64,000 nt of DNA from MED-G105 sp038522945. GTDB lineage: Bacteria > Pseudomonadota > Alphaproteobacteria > Caulobacterales > Parvularculaceae. The notes under the pieces were generated by a model that worked only from the letters and a program-made list of their open reading frames with translations, made no database searches and was not told the DNA's origin. The position numbers and the translations under genes were made by a program. Of the stretch, positions 34,217 through 43,446 are shown piece by piece; the first letter of the stretch is position 1, and each line of letters begins with the position of its first letter. Where the stretch lies: the NCBI GenBank assembly GCA_038522945.1, contig JBCBJV010000004.1:62001-126000 (forward strand). The letters run 5' to 3'.

Positions 34217-34895
34217 TCTCCAGGAGGCTCACAATTTCGGCCCGCAAATCAGGAATGCCGTCTTTCTGCTCGGACGAAGTCGGCAGAATGATGGGGTGGG
34301 ATGCCGGGCGCTTAGCGAGACTTTGAGCCGTTTCGCTGATCAGCCACGGCAGGCGCGATGGCTTAATCTTGTCCGTCTTGGTCAGGACGATCTGGTAACT
34401 CACGGCTGACGTGTCGAGCAAATCAAGGACTTCATTGTCGGCGGGCTTTAGGCCATGGCGGGAGTCCACGAGAATAAACACCCGGCGTAGAACCGTCCGC
34501 CCACGAAGGAAATCACGGGTCAGTTTTGTCCATCGCTCCACATCGGACCGTGACGCTTTGGCGTATCCGTAGCCTGGCAAATCCACCAGCCGGATCTGCC
34601 CACCGAGATCGAAGTAGTTCAGCTCTCGGGTGCGCCCCGGCGTGTTTGACGCGCGCGCCAATCCTTTGCGTCCTGTAAGCGCATTGAGAAGGCTCGACTT
34701 GCCTACATTGGATCGACCAGCGAATGCCACTTCCGGTACAGTCTCTTCGGGCAACGTTTCAAGCTTCACAACACCGAGCATGAAATCACACGGGCCCGCA
34801 AAAAGCCGTCGTGCACTTTCAAGCTCTTCTTTGGTGAAGTCAGGCACCGCAAACGATGGCGGCGATGCCGGGGCGTTCAGAGATGGGTCGGGCAC
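34212..34895 (-). CDS. yihA: Ribosome biogenesis GTP-binding protein YihA/YsxC (EngB)
   Basis: 227 residues starting at GTG 12 bases after the yidC stop. G1 loop AFAGRSNVGKSSLLNAL near residue 64, G3 DLPGYGYAKAS near residue 110, and G4 TKTDK near residue 178, the normal EngB arrangement, with TRELNYF as switch I. It assists large ribosomal subunit assembly. The order yidC-yihA is conserved in alphaproteobacteria. Confidence 0.96.
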   Translation of the reverse strand: MPDPSLNAPASPPSFAVPDFTKEELESARRLFAGPCDFMLGVVKLETLPEETVPEVAFAGRSNVGKSSLLNALTGRKGLARASNTPGRTRELNYFDLGGQIRLVDLPGYGYAKASRSDVERWTKLTRDFLRGRTVLRRVFILVDSRHGLKPADNEVLDLLDTSAVSYQIVLTKTDKIKPSRLPWLISETAQSLAKRPASHPIILPTSSEQKDGIPDLRAEIVSLLES

Positions 34896-34907
34896 GGATG
34901 TTACCCG

Positions 34908-36782
34908 CTACTTCTTCGGCGCTGAGGAAGCAGACGCTGTAACTTTCTTTTTGTCTCCGCCAACAAATGGCAGTCGCTCGCCCCAGTCCACACTAACGCC
35001 ATTGCGTTTCATAATCGCCCATTGCTGCAGAATGGAAAGCGCCGTGTTCCAGAACCAATAGAGCACCAGACCGGAGGCAAACCCGGCAAAAAGGAACGTG
35101 AACAGGATCGGCATCATGGCAAAGATTTGCTGCTGAACGGGATCGGTCGCTGGCGGATTGAGCTTTGTCTGGAACCACATGGCAACGCCCATCAGAAGCG
35201 GCAAAACCCCAATCCCTAAAAACGCGCCGACCAGCGGCAACGCCGTCGGGTCAAACGGGAGTAACCCAAACAGATTAAAAATGGTCGTTGGGTCGGGCGC
35301 GGACAAATCCTTGATATAGGCGATGAAGGGTTCGTGGCGCAGTTCGATCGTCACGAAGAGCGTCTTATAAAGTGCATAGAAAATCGGCATCTGGATCAAC
35401 ACTGGTATACAGCCAGCAAGCGGGTTCAACTTTTCCTTCTGATAAAGCCCCATCATCTCTTGCTGGAGCTTCATTTTGTCGTCGGCGTGGCGCTCTTGAA
35501 GCTTTTTGATCTCAGGCTGGAGCTTCTTCATCTTCGACATTGAATCATAGGCTTTGTTCGCCAGCGGGAACAAAAGGGCCTTAATGATCAGCGTCAGGAT
35601 CAGGATAGCGACACCGAAGTTACCGGTGAGATCACCAAAGTAATTCAGCGTATAAAAAATCGGCCGCGTCAGGAAAAAGAAGTTGCCCCAGTCAACGGCC
35701 TTGTCGAAATCCCAGACGCCAAGACCGCCTTTTTCCGGGGTAGCCTCATAGGACTGGAGAATGTCCACATCCTTTGCGCCGCCATAAAGATGGGTGCGCA
35801 AGCTGATTTCCTCGCCAGGGGCAATGGTGCGCGCCGCCAGTGAATAGCTGGACCGGAACACCGGCTCAGTGGCGCTGCCCCGATTTCGGATATCGACGTT
35901 GAATGTTTCCCCCTGGGGCGGGATCGCAGCAGCAAGCCAGTACTTATTGGTGATCCCAACCCAACCGCGATCACCTTCACTTTCAACGACGGACTTGATC
36001 GCTTTTTTGTACTTCCGCTCAAAAAGGGAATTATCGACGACAGCGATCGGGCCCTCATGGAGGATCAGGAAATTCCGGAAATCCTCAGGAATATTGCGCT
36101 GGATGACAAGGCCGTATGGCGTGACGGCTTTCGCCGCAGACCCATTGTTCTTCAAAGTGTCGTCGACAGTGAACATGAATTTGTCATCGACGGAAATCGT
36201 CCGGCTAATGAGGATATTACCGAGATCGATTTCCATGGTAATCGGCGTTTCTGGCGTCAGGACCGCGCTTTCGTCGCCGCGCCATGTGGCCCCTTGTGTG
36301 CGTGCCCCCTCAGTGACCCAGCCTTGTTCAATGTAATGACCATGAGCAGCAGAACGTGGGCTCAAAAGTCGAATAAGACTGCTCTCAGGATCGAGGGTTT
36401 CCCTGTAACCTTTCAGGCTGAGGTCATCGATCCGGCCCGACGACAGATTGATTGATCCAACGAGAGATGGCGTGTCGATTTTGATCCGGCCCGGCGCCGC
36501 GGCGAGTGCGTCTTCCACCTCAACCAGATCGCTCGTCTCGTCACTGCCGACAACGCCGACTAGGTCAGAGGAGATGGTTCCCAAATCATCGACTTCGCCG
36601 TTTGCATTCCGCGATACCGGTGCATCCTCTCCTGACGCAGCCGTCTCTGCTTGTTGAGCCGCTTCCTCGCGGGCGGCTCTTTGTGCTTCGATCGCTGCAC
36701 GCTGCTGACCGCCAATGGTCAATTCCCACCCGAGAAGAACGGCTGCCGACAAAACGACGGCAATGATTAGGTTACGATCCAT
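34908..36782 (-). CDS. yidC: Membrane protein insertase YidC
   Basis: 624 residues. N-terminal signal-anchor (NLIIAVVLSAAVLLGWELTI), large periplasmic beta domain (residues about 85-355), and the conserved C-terminal insertase core with GNFGVAILILTLIIKALLFPLANKAYDSMSKM and PLAGCIPVLIQMPIFYALYKTL. It inserts membrane proteins with or without SecYEG. The ribosome site is weak (GAGA). The yidD gene usually between rnpA and yidC is absent; the gap is 128 bases. Confidence 0.97.
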   Translation of the reverse strand: MDRNLIIAVVLSAAVLLGWELTIGGQQRAAIEAQRAAREEAAQQAETAASGEDAPVSRNANGEVDDLGTISSDLVGVVGSDETSDLVEVEDALAAAPGRIKIDTPSLVGSINLSSGRIDDLSLKGYRETLDPESSLIRLLSPRSAAHGHYIEQGWVTEGARTQGATWRGDESAVLTPETPITMEIDLGNILISRTISVDDKFMFTVDDTLKNNGSAAKAVTPYGLVIQRNIPEDFRNFLILHEGPIAVVDNSLFERKYKKAIKSVVESEGDRGWVGITNKYWLAAAIPPQGETFNVDIRNRGSATEPVFRSSYSLAARTIAPGEEISLRTHLYGGAKDVDILQSYEATPEKGGLGVWDFDKAVDWGNFFFLTRPIFYTLNYFGDLTGNFGVAILILTLIIKALLFPLANKAYDSMSKMKKLQPEIKKLQERHADDKMKLQQEMMGLYQKEKLNPLAGCIPVLIQMPIFYALYKTLFVTIELRHEPFIAYIKDLSAPDPTTIFNLFGLLPFDPTALPLVGAFLGIGVLPLLMGVAMWFQTKLNPPATDPVQQQIFAMMPILFTFLFAGFASGLVLYWFWNTALSILQQWAIMKRNGVSVDWGERLPFVGGDKKKVTASASSAPKK

Positions 36783-36910
36783 GGAAATATCTCAAAGTCC
36801 CTTCAGGTCCCGGAAGCGGCTCAGTGCGCCTTGTGAAGAATGATTTAGCCGCCCTGAGCGATCGTCATGATCTCCAGGGCATACCAGCGGCGCAAATCCG
36901 GCGACAGCGC

Positions 36911-37267
36911 TTATTTAGGTTGTTGCGAGAGCCTTAAAAGGCCGCGCTTTACCTCGTCAAGAATGAGTTGGAATTCTCTGCTTGCCGCTCCCCGGCGTGC
37001 AATTAGTATATAGTCCACGCCAGGGTCGTGAAATCCCGTCTCCGCCAAGCTTTTCAATGCCTCATGCACCCCTTCACGCAGGCGTCGCTTGATACGATTG
37101 CGCACCACCGCTCCGCCCATTTTTTTTGTGACCGTGAAACCGAAACGCATCTCGCCATCATCGGAACGACTGTGGCGAACCAGTAAAAAAGAGGGAGACG
37201 AAAATGAGGGGGATCGGCGGGCCGCAAGAAAATCCGACCGCGATTTGATCGTAAGAAACGATGTCAT
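36911..37267 (-). CDS. rnpA: Ribonuclease P protein component
   Basis: 118 residues from ATG 37267, supported by GGAAAGCGGG directly upstream; longer readings overlap rpmH. The RNase P signature RNRIKRRLREGVHEAL is at residues 57-72. MTSFLTIKSRSDF is a typical RnpA start. It supports the catalytic RNA that matures tRNA 5' ends. rpmH lies 49 bases upstream on the same strand. Confidence 0.95.
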   Translation of the reverse strand: MTSFLTIKSRSDFLAARRSPSFSSPSFLLVRHSRSDDGEMRFGFTVTKKMGGAVVRNRIKRRLREGVHEALKSLAETGFHDPGVDYILIARRGAASREFQLILDEVKRGLLRLSQQPK

Positions 37268-37316
37268 CCCGCTTTCCAGCTGAGCGTTCTCAGCCAGAAC
37301 GTCAAATCTGCCGTTC

Positions 37317-37451
37317 TTAGGCAGACAGACGCTTGCGGCCCTTGGAACGGCGCGCTGCAAGGACCTTGCGTCCATTCTTGGTCGCCTTACGGGCACGGAA
37401 GCCGTGGCGGCGCTTGCGAACCAGGCGGCTTGGCTGATAGGTGCGTTTCAT
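37317..37451 (-). CDS. rpmH: 50S ribosomal protein L34
   Basis: 44 residues, reading MKRTYQPSRLVRKRRHGF and continuing with RKATKNGRKVLAARRSKGRKRLSA, the full L34 sequence. The gene is short and is easily missed. It is the first gene of the rpmH-rnpA-yidC-yihA(-xerC) run on the minus strand. A possible promoter upstream is TTGACG (37549-37554) with an 18-base spacer and TATTCC (37525-37530), which is weak. Confidence 0.97.
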   Translation of the reverse strand: MKRTYQPSRLVRKRRHGFRARKATKNGRKVLAARRSKGRKRLSA

Positions 37452-37770
37452 GACGTCACTCGATCGGTTAACTTAATTTCAGCGGATAACAGCGCCAAAA
37501 GCGCCGATAAATTTCAAGCCCCGCGGAATACTCTACGGAGTTGACAGCCGTCAAGGCAAAAAGCGCACAAAATGGGCCTGCCTTGCCAGAACCCACTGAT
37601 TGAGTTTGGTGATTGACCGCTATGAACATGCCATGTTTGTGAACTAGGCGGCGTAATCGTCAGCAGCATCTGGGCCCAAGCTCTGCTATCGGCGAAAAAC
37701 AATTTCCTGGCTAGGTACAACTCGCGCGCAAAACGCCAAGACCGGCAGGAAGAACAAGGGGATACATAGG
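37452..37770. other. Gap of 319 bp between rpmH and TVP38 gene
   Basis: Divergent promoter region with no gene. A weak minus-strand promoter candidate for rpmH is described in the rpmH entry. Nothing resembling dnaA boxes or a replication origin is obvious. Confidence 0.6.
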
Positions 37771-38544
37771 ATGGCCACAGCGCCAACAAGTTCAAAAGAG
37801 ACGTCAGGTGGCGGCATCGCCGGTCGCCTTGTTCCGGTTTTATTCGTCGCGGTTGCTCTCGGTGCTTTTTTTGCTTTCGATCTCGATCGGTACTTCACCT
37901 TAGAGACATTGCGGGAGAACCGGGAAGCGCTCCAGGCGTGGGTCGCCAAAGATCCTCTGATTGCGCTTGGCATCTTCGTGGCGGCTTATGCCGCGGCTGT
38001 GGCGATTTCTTTCCCGGGGGCCTCAATCCTGACGGTATTTGGCGGATTTTTATTCGGCCTTTGGCCCGGCGTTCCGGCGATCGTCGTTGCGGCCACAATA
38101 GGCGCGACGATTATCTTCCTGATTTCGAAGTCATCACTCGGCAGCTTTTTGAGGGAACGGGCGGGCGGCCTTGCAGCACGCATGGAACAAGGGTTTCAGG
38201 AAAACGCCCTCTCCTACATGTTGATTTTGCGGCTCGCACCCATCTTTCCTTTTTGGGGCGTCAACATCGCAGCCGGATTACTGGGCGTTTCCACGAGAAC
38301 TTTTATCCTCGGGACTTTTTTTGGGATCATCCCCGGATCCTTTGTTTACGCCAGTATCGGCAACGCGGCGGGTGCTGCTTTCGATGCCGGAGAAGATGTT
38401 TCCTTGTCGGGCATCCTTCTGAAGCCAGAAACACTCTTGCCCATTGCAGGGTTGATCATCCTCGCGGTGATCCCGATCATCCTTAAGCGGACGAACAAAT
38501 CGCTTCAAGAAACAGGCGATACAGGTCCCGGAGGCGAACAGTGA
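37771..38544 (+). CDS. TVP38/TMEM64 (VTT domain) membrane protein
   Basis: 257 residues with five or six membrane helices. The VTT/SNARE-associated core lies around residues 75-205: FPGASILTVFGGFLFGLWPG, then a glycine-rich segment LRLAPIFPFWGVNIAAGLLGVSTRTFILGTFFGIIPGSFVYAS. VTT proteins of this DedA-related superfamily include lipid scramblases and undecaprenyl-phosphate flippases; the bacterial TVP38 role is unknown. The stop overlaps the start of the next gene (GTGA), indicating an operon with a flavin disulfide oxidoreductase, a pairing known in many bacteria. Confidence 0.92.
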   Translation: MATAPTSSKETSGGGIAGRLVPVLFVAVALGAFFAFDLDRYFTLETLRENREALQAWVAKDPLIALGIFVAAYAAAVAISFPGASILTVFGGFLFGLWPGVPAIVVAATIGATIIFLISKSSLGSFLRERAGGLAARMEQGFQENALSYMLILRLAPIFPFWGVNIAAGLLGVSTRTFILGTFFGIIPGSFVYASIGNAAGAAFDAGEDVSLSGILLKPETLLPIAGLIILAVIPIILKRTNKSLQETGDTGPGGEQ

Positions 38545-39953
38545 GCAAAACGATAAAAGCCGACCTTTGCATTATTGGTGCAGGATCGGCAGGACTGTCG
38601 GTCGCAGCCGGCGCAGCACAACTCGGCCGCAAAGTTGTCCTGCTTGAAAAGGGCAAAATGGGGGGCGATTGCCTAAACTATGGCTGTGTTCCTTCAAAAG
38701 CGCTGATCGCTGCCGCCAATGCTGCACACCACGCGCGAACCAGCGCGAAGTTTGGGATTAAAGCAGATCCGGTTGTCGACTTCCCCAAGGTCATGGACCA
38801 TGTAGAAAGCGTAATCGCGGCGATTGAACCCCATGACAGTCAGGAACGATTTGAGGGTCTCGGCGTAACCGTCATCCGCGAGCATGGGAGGTTCACAGGG
38901 CCCCGAACCATTGCCGCCGGAGACAAGACCATCAGTGCCAAGCACTTCTTGATCGCCACAGGCTCGTCGCCGTTTATTCCGCCCATCGATGGTCTCGCGC
39001 AATCGCCATACCTTACTAACGAAACTATCTTTGCTAACCGTCAGCTACCTGATCATCTTATTGTCATCGGCGGTGGGCCCATTGGCGTTGAACTAGCGCA
39101 AGCGCATTGTCGACTAGGGTCGAGTGTTTCCATTATTGAAGCGTCGACCATCCTTAACCGCGACGATCCGGATGCGGTATCGGTGGTCCGGGCAAGCCTA
39201 TTGGCAGATGGCATAGACTTAAAAGAAAACCAGAGCGCCGCACATGTTGATCATGATGGACACGGTTTCACCGTTCGCCTGACAAATGGTGAGGAAGTCC
39301 GCGGATCTCACCTCCTGGTCGCTGTAGGCCGCCGCACCAACACAGACGACCTTGGCCTTGAACAGGCCGGCGTTGCCACCGACAAACGCGGCATCATTGC
39401 TAATGACCGTCTGCAAACGGATAACAAACGCATATACTGCGCAGGTGACGTCGCCGGCGGCTTGCAGTTTACCCATGTCGCAGGCGATCACGCGTCAACG
39501 ATTGTGCGCAATGTTCTGTTCAAAATGCCCGCCAAACGTCGCGACGACATCGCTCCGAAAGTCACCTATTGCGATCCAGAAGTTGCGAGCGTTGGCTTGA
39601 GCGAGCAGGAAGCTCAGTCGAAAGACAAATCTGCCAAGACCGTAACCTGGCCGTTCAAAGACAATGACAGAGCACAAACGGAAGCAAACACCAATGGCTT
39701 CATCAAAGTGGTCACACGAAAGAATGGCGACATACTAGGGGCAACAATTGTCGGCAAAGGCGCGGGGAACGAAATTGGGCTATGGGCATATGCCCTCGCA
39801 AACGGCCACAACATCAAAGCCATGACGAATTACATTGCGCCTTATCCAACGCGCGGAGAAGTCTCCAAGCGAGCAGGCGGAGCTTACTATACGCCATCGC
39901 TTTTTTCGGCGCGCGCCCGCCTTCTGGTGCGGTTGCTTTCCACCTTCGATTGA
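38541..39953 (+). CDS. Flavoprotein disulfide oxidoreductase, mercuric-reductase-like
   Basis: 470 residues starting at GTG, with GGAGG eight bases upstream, overlapping the TVP38 stop. FAD motif IIGAGSAGLSVAAGAA near residue 11; redox pair in GGDCLNYGCVPSK near residues 41-53; NAD motif VIGGGPIGVELAQA near residue 175; second FAD contact IYCAGDVAGG. The C-terminal interface reads APYPTRGEVSKRAGG where lipoamide dehydrogenase and glutathione reductase have a catalytic His-Glu pair (HPT-x-x-E), so the histidine is lacking. It therefore belongs to the MerA-like/TVP38-associated branch; the substrate is unknown and mercury reduction is unlikely without a metal-binding N-terminus. Confidence 0.92.
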   Translation: MSKTIKADLCIIGAGSAGLSVAAGAAQLGRKVVLLEKGKMGGDCLNYGCVPSKALIAAANAAHHARTSAKFGIKADPVVDFPKVMDHVESVIAAIEPHDSQERFEGLGVTVIREHGRFTGPRTIAAGDKTISAKHFLIATGSSPFIPPIDGLAQSPYLTNETIFANRQLPDHLIVIGGGPIGVELAQAHCRLGSSVSIIEASTILNRDDPDAVSVVRASLLADGIDLKENQSAAHVDHDGHGFTVRLTNGEEVRGSHLLVAVGRRTNTDDLGLEQAGVATDKRGIIANDRLQTDNKRIYCAGDVAGGLQFTHVAGDHASTIVRNVLFKMPAKRRDDIAPKVTYCDPEVASVGLSEQEAQSKDKSAKTVTWPFKDNDRAQTEANTNGFIKVVTRKNGDILGATIVGKGAGNEIGLWAYALANGHNIKAMTNYIAPYPTRGEVSKRAGGAYYTPSLFSARARLLVRLLSTFD

Positions 39954-39969
39954 TCTTCGCTGTCCCCTA

Positions 39970-41430
39970 ATGCCGAACCCCGCAAGCATGTTCCATCTCC
40001 TGAAAACATCCGTCTCCGCACGGCTGGTTTTCCTCATCGTCCTCGTCATCTTGCTCGTTGAGATTCTGTTGATGGTGCCGTCGACGGCTAACTATCGACA
40101 GGACTGGTTCCGGGAAAGGATCGAGGCCGCGTATCTAGTCGGCCTCGCACTTGAATCGCCGAGCGGGGAAATGATCGAAGAGGCGGACGTTGAACGCCTC
40201 CTTGCGACCGCTGATATCAAAGGCGTGATGATTGAGCGGGACGAGATGCGTCTCTTAATCAAGGCCCTCACGGTCGATCCACAAAAGATGCCGATCCGTC
40301 ATTTCGTCGATCTGCGGGAGAAAATGACACCGGGCTTTTTCAGTGCGCCATGGGCTGCCTTGTTTTCCAGCGAGGACGACCTAATCCGGGTCACGGGGTA
40401 TGCGAAGTATTCAGATGATATTGTTGACATTCTTGTCGCCAAATCCGCACTGAGGCGAGATCTGAAAATATATACTCAGAATATCCTGGGCTTATCGCTT
40501 CTTATTTCAATCCTCACAGCGTGCCTCGTTTACTGGCGCTTAAACCGATTAATCGTCAAGCCAGTGAAGGCCCTTACAGAAAACATGATTGCATTTGAGC
40601 GGGACCCGGAAGAACCAGCCAACATTCTCACGCCTTCGGGCCGGAGGGATGAATTTGGCGCCGCCGAAACCGGGCTCATCAATCTTGAGTCGCGTCTCCA
40701 AGCTCTTTTGGGCGAACGTGAGCGGCTAGCAGCACTCGGGGCAGGTATATCGAAAATCAGCCACGATCTGCGAAACGTCCTGGCTTCCGCCCAGCTCATG
40801 TCTGACCGCCTGGCGAAGTCTGACGACCCACGAGTGAAGAAACTCGCGCCCCGGCTCATTTCCGCTCTGGACCGCGCGATCGGGCTCAGTCGAGACACTT
40901 TGAGCTTTGCACGTATGGAGCCCTCACGCCTGAACAAAGAAACACTTGTCCTGCGCAATTTAGTGGACGGGGTTTTCGATGACGCCGCCTCCATGCATGT
41001 TGAGTTCGAAAACGACGTTGACGAAACAATTACGATAAAAGCGGATCAAACCCATCTTTATCGCACGCTCTTTAATCTGGTCCGCAATGCGGTGGACGCT
41101 CTAACACCAGACGACGCGGCTGGTGGCACCTTAGACGGAGTGGATGGAGCACCTACCGCCGCCGGCAAAGTGACTGTCACCGCCTCACTTAGTGAGACCA
41201 GCTGTCAGATCCGGGTTATCGATAACGGACCGGGCATCCCTGAAGATGCGCTTGCCCATTTATTTGAGCCTTTCAAAGGTTCCATGAAGCCGGGCGGTTC
41301 AGGGCTTGGCGTTGCCATTGCCCATGAGATTTCCAAAGCCCATGGTGGACGGCTATTGCTGACAGACACCGGGCCAGATGGCACAGTTTTCACCGTTACT
41401 CTGCCGACCGGACAAACCGCTAAACCTTAG
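39970..41430 (+). CDS. Sensor histidine kinase without adjacent response regulator
   Basis: 486 residues from ATG 39970, 16 bases after the oxidoreductase stop. Membrane helix at residues 18-36, periplasmic sensor of about 135 residues, second helix at 172-189, then HAMP. The phosphoacceptor is H265 in ISKISHDLRNVLA. The ATPase domain has the N box LFNLVRNAVDAL, DNGPGIPEDALAHLFEPF and GGSGLGVAIAHEIS. No response regulator is nearby. Close spacing to the TVP38 and oxidoreductase genes suggests one transcript, and its periplasmic domain may sense a state connected with them. Confidence 0.9.
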   Translation: MPNPASMFHLLKTSVSARLVFLIVLVILLVEILLMVPSTANYRQDWFRERIEAAYLVGLALESPSGEMIEEADVERLLATADIKGVMIERDEMRLLIKALTVDPQKMPIRHFVDLREKMTPGFFSAPWAALFSSEDDLIRVTGYAKYSDDIVDILVAKSALRRDLKIYTQNILGLSLLISILTACLVYWRLNRLIVKPVKALTENMIAFERDPEEPANILTPSGRRDEFGAAETGLINLESRLQALLGERERLAALGAGISKISHDLRNVLASAQLMSDRLAKSDDPRVKKLAPRLISALDRAIGLSRDTLSFARMEPSRLNKETLVLRNLVDGVFDDAASMHVEFENDVDETITIKADQTHLYRTLFNLVRNAVDALTPDDAAGGTLDGVDGAPTAAGKVTVTASLSETSCQIRVIDNGPGIPEDALAHLFEPFKGSMKPGGSGLGVAIAHEISKAHGGRLLLTDTGPDGTVFTVTLPTGQTAKP

Positions 41431-41450
41431 CACGGAAATCAGCTGGATAC

Positions 41451-43298
41451 TCACCCGTCGCTATCAAGGACACCTGTCTTCCAGACTCCTTCGCGACGGG
41501 GATCGGCCGCACCGTCAAATTCACCAGCGTCATTGATGATAAATCCGTGGACACCGCTTGTGAGGTCTCGCTCCACTAGGGCATGTCCCATCTCACCAAG
41601 CGACTGCTTTATCTGATCATCGAATTTCTCTGATTCAATCAGTGGATCGCCCCGGGGTATAACAATGTTTGGATAATCAACCGCGCTCTGCAGATCCATT
41701 TCCCAATCAACAGCAGCAATCAGAGTCTTTGCGACATACCCGATGATCGCTGGCCCGCCGGGGCTGCCAAGGGCACCCCAGATTGACCCGTCGTCATTGA
41801 ACACAATAGTTGGGCTCATGGAACTGCGCGGCCGTTTTCCCGGTGCAACCGCATTCGCGATCGGCTTGCCATCGCGTTCATACAAAAAAGAAAAGTCGGT
41901 AAGCTGATTGTTCAGGATGAACCCTGCGGCCATTTGATGGGAGCCAAAGGCAAACTCGACGGTGGTCGTCATGGAGACCACCCGGCCCTCGGCATCGCGT
42001 ATGGAGAAATGACTAGTGGAAGGGGGTTCCGGCGATGCGTCGCGAGCGAACTCAGGAAAGTCGCCAGGTTTTGGGCCATCAGGGAGCGCATAAGTAAATG
42101 GCTCACCTGCATCCACTTCTTCGACCACCTTTGCTCGATCAATCAACCTCGTCCTGTCAGCGAGATAAGTTGGGTTCAGCAGCGCTGCCACGACATCTCC
42201 ACCAGAGATGCCATTGCCAACGTCGGTCGGATCATAGTCCGCCAGAAACTCAGCGCGGTCAGCATAGGCAAGCCGACTGGCTTCAAAGATGAGATGCAGC
42301 GCTTCGACCGATCCCGCGCCAGCACCGGCCAAATCAAATCGTTCAAGCAAGGCAAGGATCTGCAAAAGTGTGACCCCGCCCGAACTGGGAGGTCCCATTG
42401 AACACACCGTTAGGGCGCGATAGGGACCGCAGACCGGTTCACGCTTCACAGGCGCATAGGCCGCAAGGTCAGCTAAGGTCATCCCACTCCCGAGCGGTGC
42501 CGCATTTGCCGCGTCGACAATCGCCTCAGCAATCTCTCCCTCATAAAAGGCGCTCGGGCCCTTTTCCATTAGGGTACCAACTGTACCTGCATATGCCTCA
42601 TTTTTCAGAGTATGCCCAACGGGCCATGGTGTCCCATCACTGTCATAAAAGTATGCCGCCGCTGCCGGCATTTGCTTTAGCCGAGGGATCCGAGACAAAA
42701 GCCCGTGGAGACGCGGCGACACCTCAAACCCTTTGGTTGCAAGCTCTTGTGCTGGCCTCAAAAGATCCGCCCACGGCAACCGGCCGTGCTCAGAATGCGC
42801 TTGTGCCATCATCGCCACAACGCCGGGCACCCCAATAGACAAGCCACCCGCCACTGCGTCGTAGTAGTTCATGGGGGTGCCATCGTCTTTTAGAAACCGA
42901 TCCCGCATTGCGCTCGCCGGCGCCACTTCCCGGCCATCATAGTTCACAAGCGCACCTGAAGTCGGGTCGAAATGCATCATAAATGCACCGCCACCAATGC
43001 CGGAGGACTGCGGCTCCACGAGGCCGAGCACGAATTGCGTCGCGATGGCAGCATCCACCGCGGTCCCGCCTTTAGCAAGAATTTCCGCACCCACGTCCAC
43101 CGCATACGGATTAGCTGCGGAGATGAACCATCTCCCTCCAGAATTTGTCGCCTCCGCATCTTCAATTGGAGCAACAGCAAGGGGATTTGATTGCGCTTCC
43201 TCGGTGCCGCCTTCCCTGCCACAACCGCTCAAGCCAATACTTGCCGAGGCCACGACAGCGGCCAGGCCAATACGATTGCAAATATTCAATATCGTCAT
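41451..43298 (-). CDS. ggt: Gamma-glutamyltransferase lipoprotein
   Basis: 615 residues from ATG 43298, chosen for GGGAGAGTGGGA upstream and a clean lipoprotein signal (lipobox LSGC, cysteine 26); a longer frame adds a hundred unlikely residues. The proenzyme cleaves itself before the threonine in STSHFSIRD near residue 415. YDGREVAPASAMRDRF, PPSSGGVTLLQIL and the late SPGGPAIIGY are family motifs. It transfers or hydrolyses the gamma-glutamyl group of glutathione and related amides, here probably in the periplasm. It diverges from a P1-family aminopeptidase gene. Confidence 0.94.
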   Translation of the reverse strand: MTILNICNRIGLAAVVASASIGLSGCGREGGTEEAQSNPLAVAPIEDAEATNSGGRWFISAANPYAVDVGAEILAKGGTAVDAAIATQFVLGLVEPQSSGIGGGAFMMHFDPTSGALVNYDGREVAPASAMRDRFLKDDGTPMNYYDAVAGGLSIGVPGVVAMMAQAHSEHGRLPWADLLRPAQELATKGFEVSPRLHGLLSRIPRLKQMPAAAAYFYDSDGTPWPVGHTLKNEAYAGTVGTLMEKGPSAFYEGEIAEAIVDAANAAPLGSGMTLADLAAYAPVKREPVCGPYRALTVCSMGPPSSGGVTLLQILALLERFDLAGAGAGSVEALHLIFEASRLAYADRAEFLADYDPTDVGNGISGGDVVAALLNPTYLADRTRLIDRAKVVEEVDAGEPFTYALPDGPKPGDFPEFARDASPEPPSTSHFSIRDAEGRVVSMTTTVEFAFGSHQMAAGFILNNQLTDFSFLYERDGKPIANAVAPGKRPRSSMSPTIVFNDDGSIWGALGSPGGPAIIGYVAKTLIAAVDWEMDLQSAVDYPNIVIPRGDPLIESEKFDDQIKQSLGEMGHALVERDLTSGVHGFIINDAGEFDGAADPRREGVWKTGVLDSDG

Positions 43299-43386
43299 GT
43301 CCCACTCTCCCGCTCTATCGTCGGCGCACAATCGGGCTAAACAAAGGCGTCGCAAAATTGCAGGCATTGGTCGGTGATCGCAAGCG

Positions 43387-43400
43387 ATAGCCGCGGCTAT
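43387..43400. promoter_or_regulatory. 14-bp perfect palindrome between divergent ggt and P1 peptidase genes
   Basis: ATAGCCGCGGCTAT is a perfect palindrome about 50 bases upstream of the P1 peptidase and 90 upstream of ggt. It could be an operator shared by both; no regulator gene is adjacent. Confidence 0.35.
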
Positions 43401-43446
43401 GCAGCAACAGCAAGGGTCTATATCTCTTCTTTTTGACTGGAGGTGA

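Noticed and set aside
37452..37770. Replication origin near rpmH
   Set aside because: No cluster of DnaA boxes and no dnaA gene; in alphaproteobacteria the origin is usually elsewhere.
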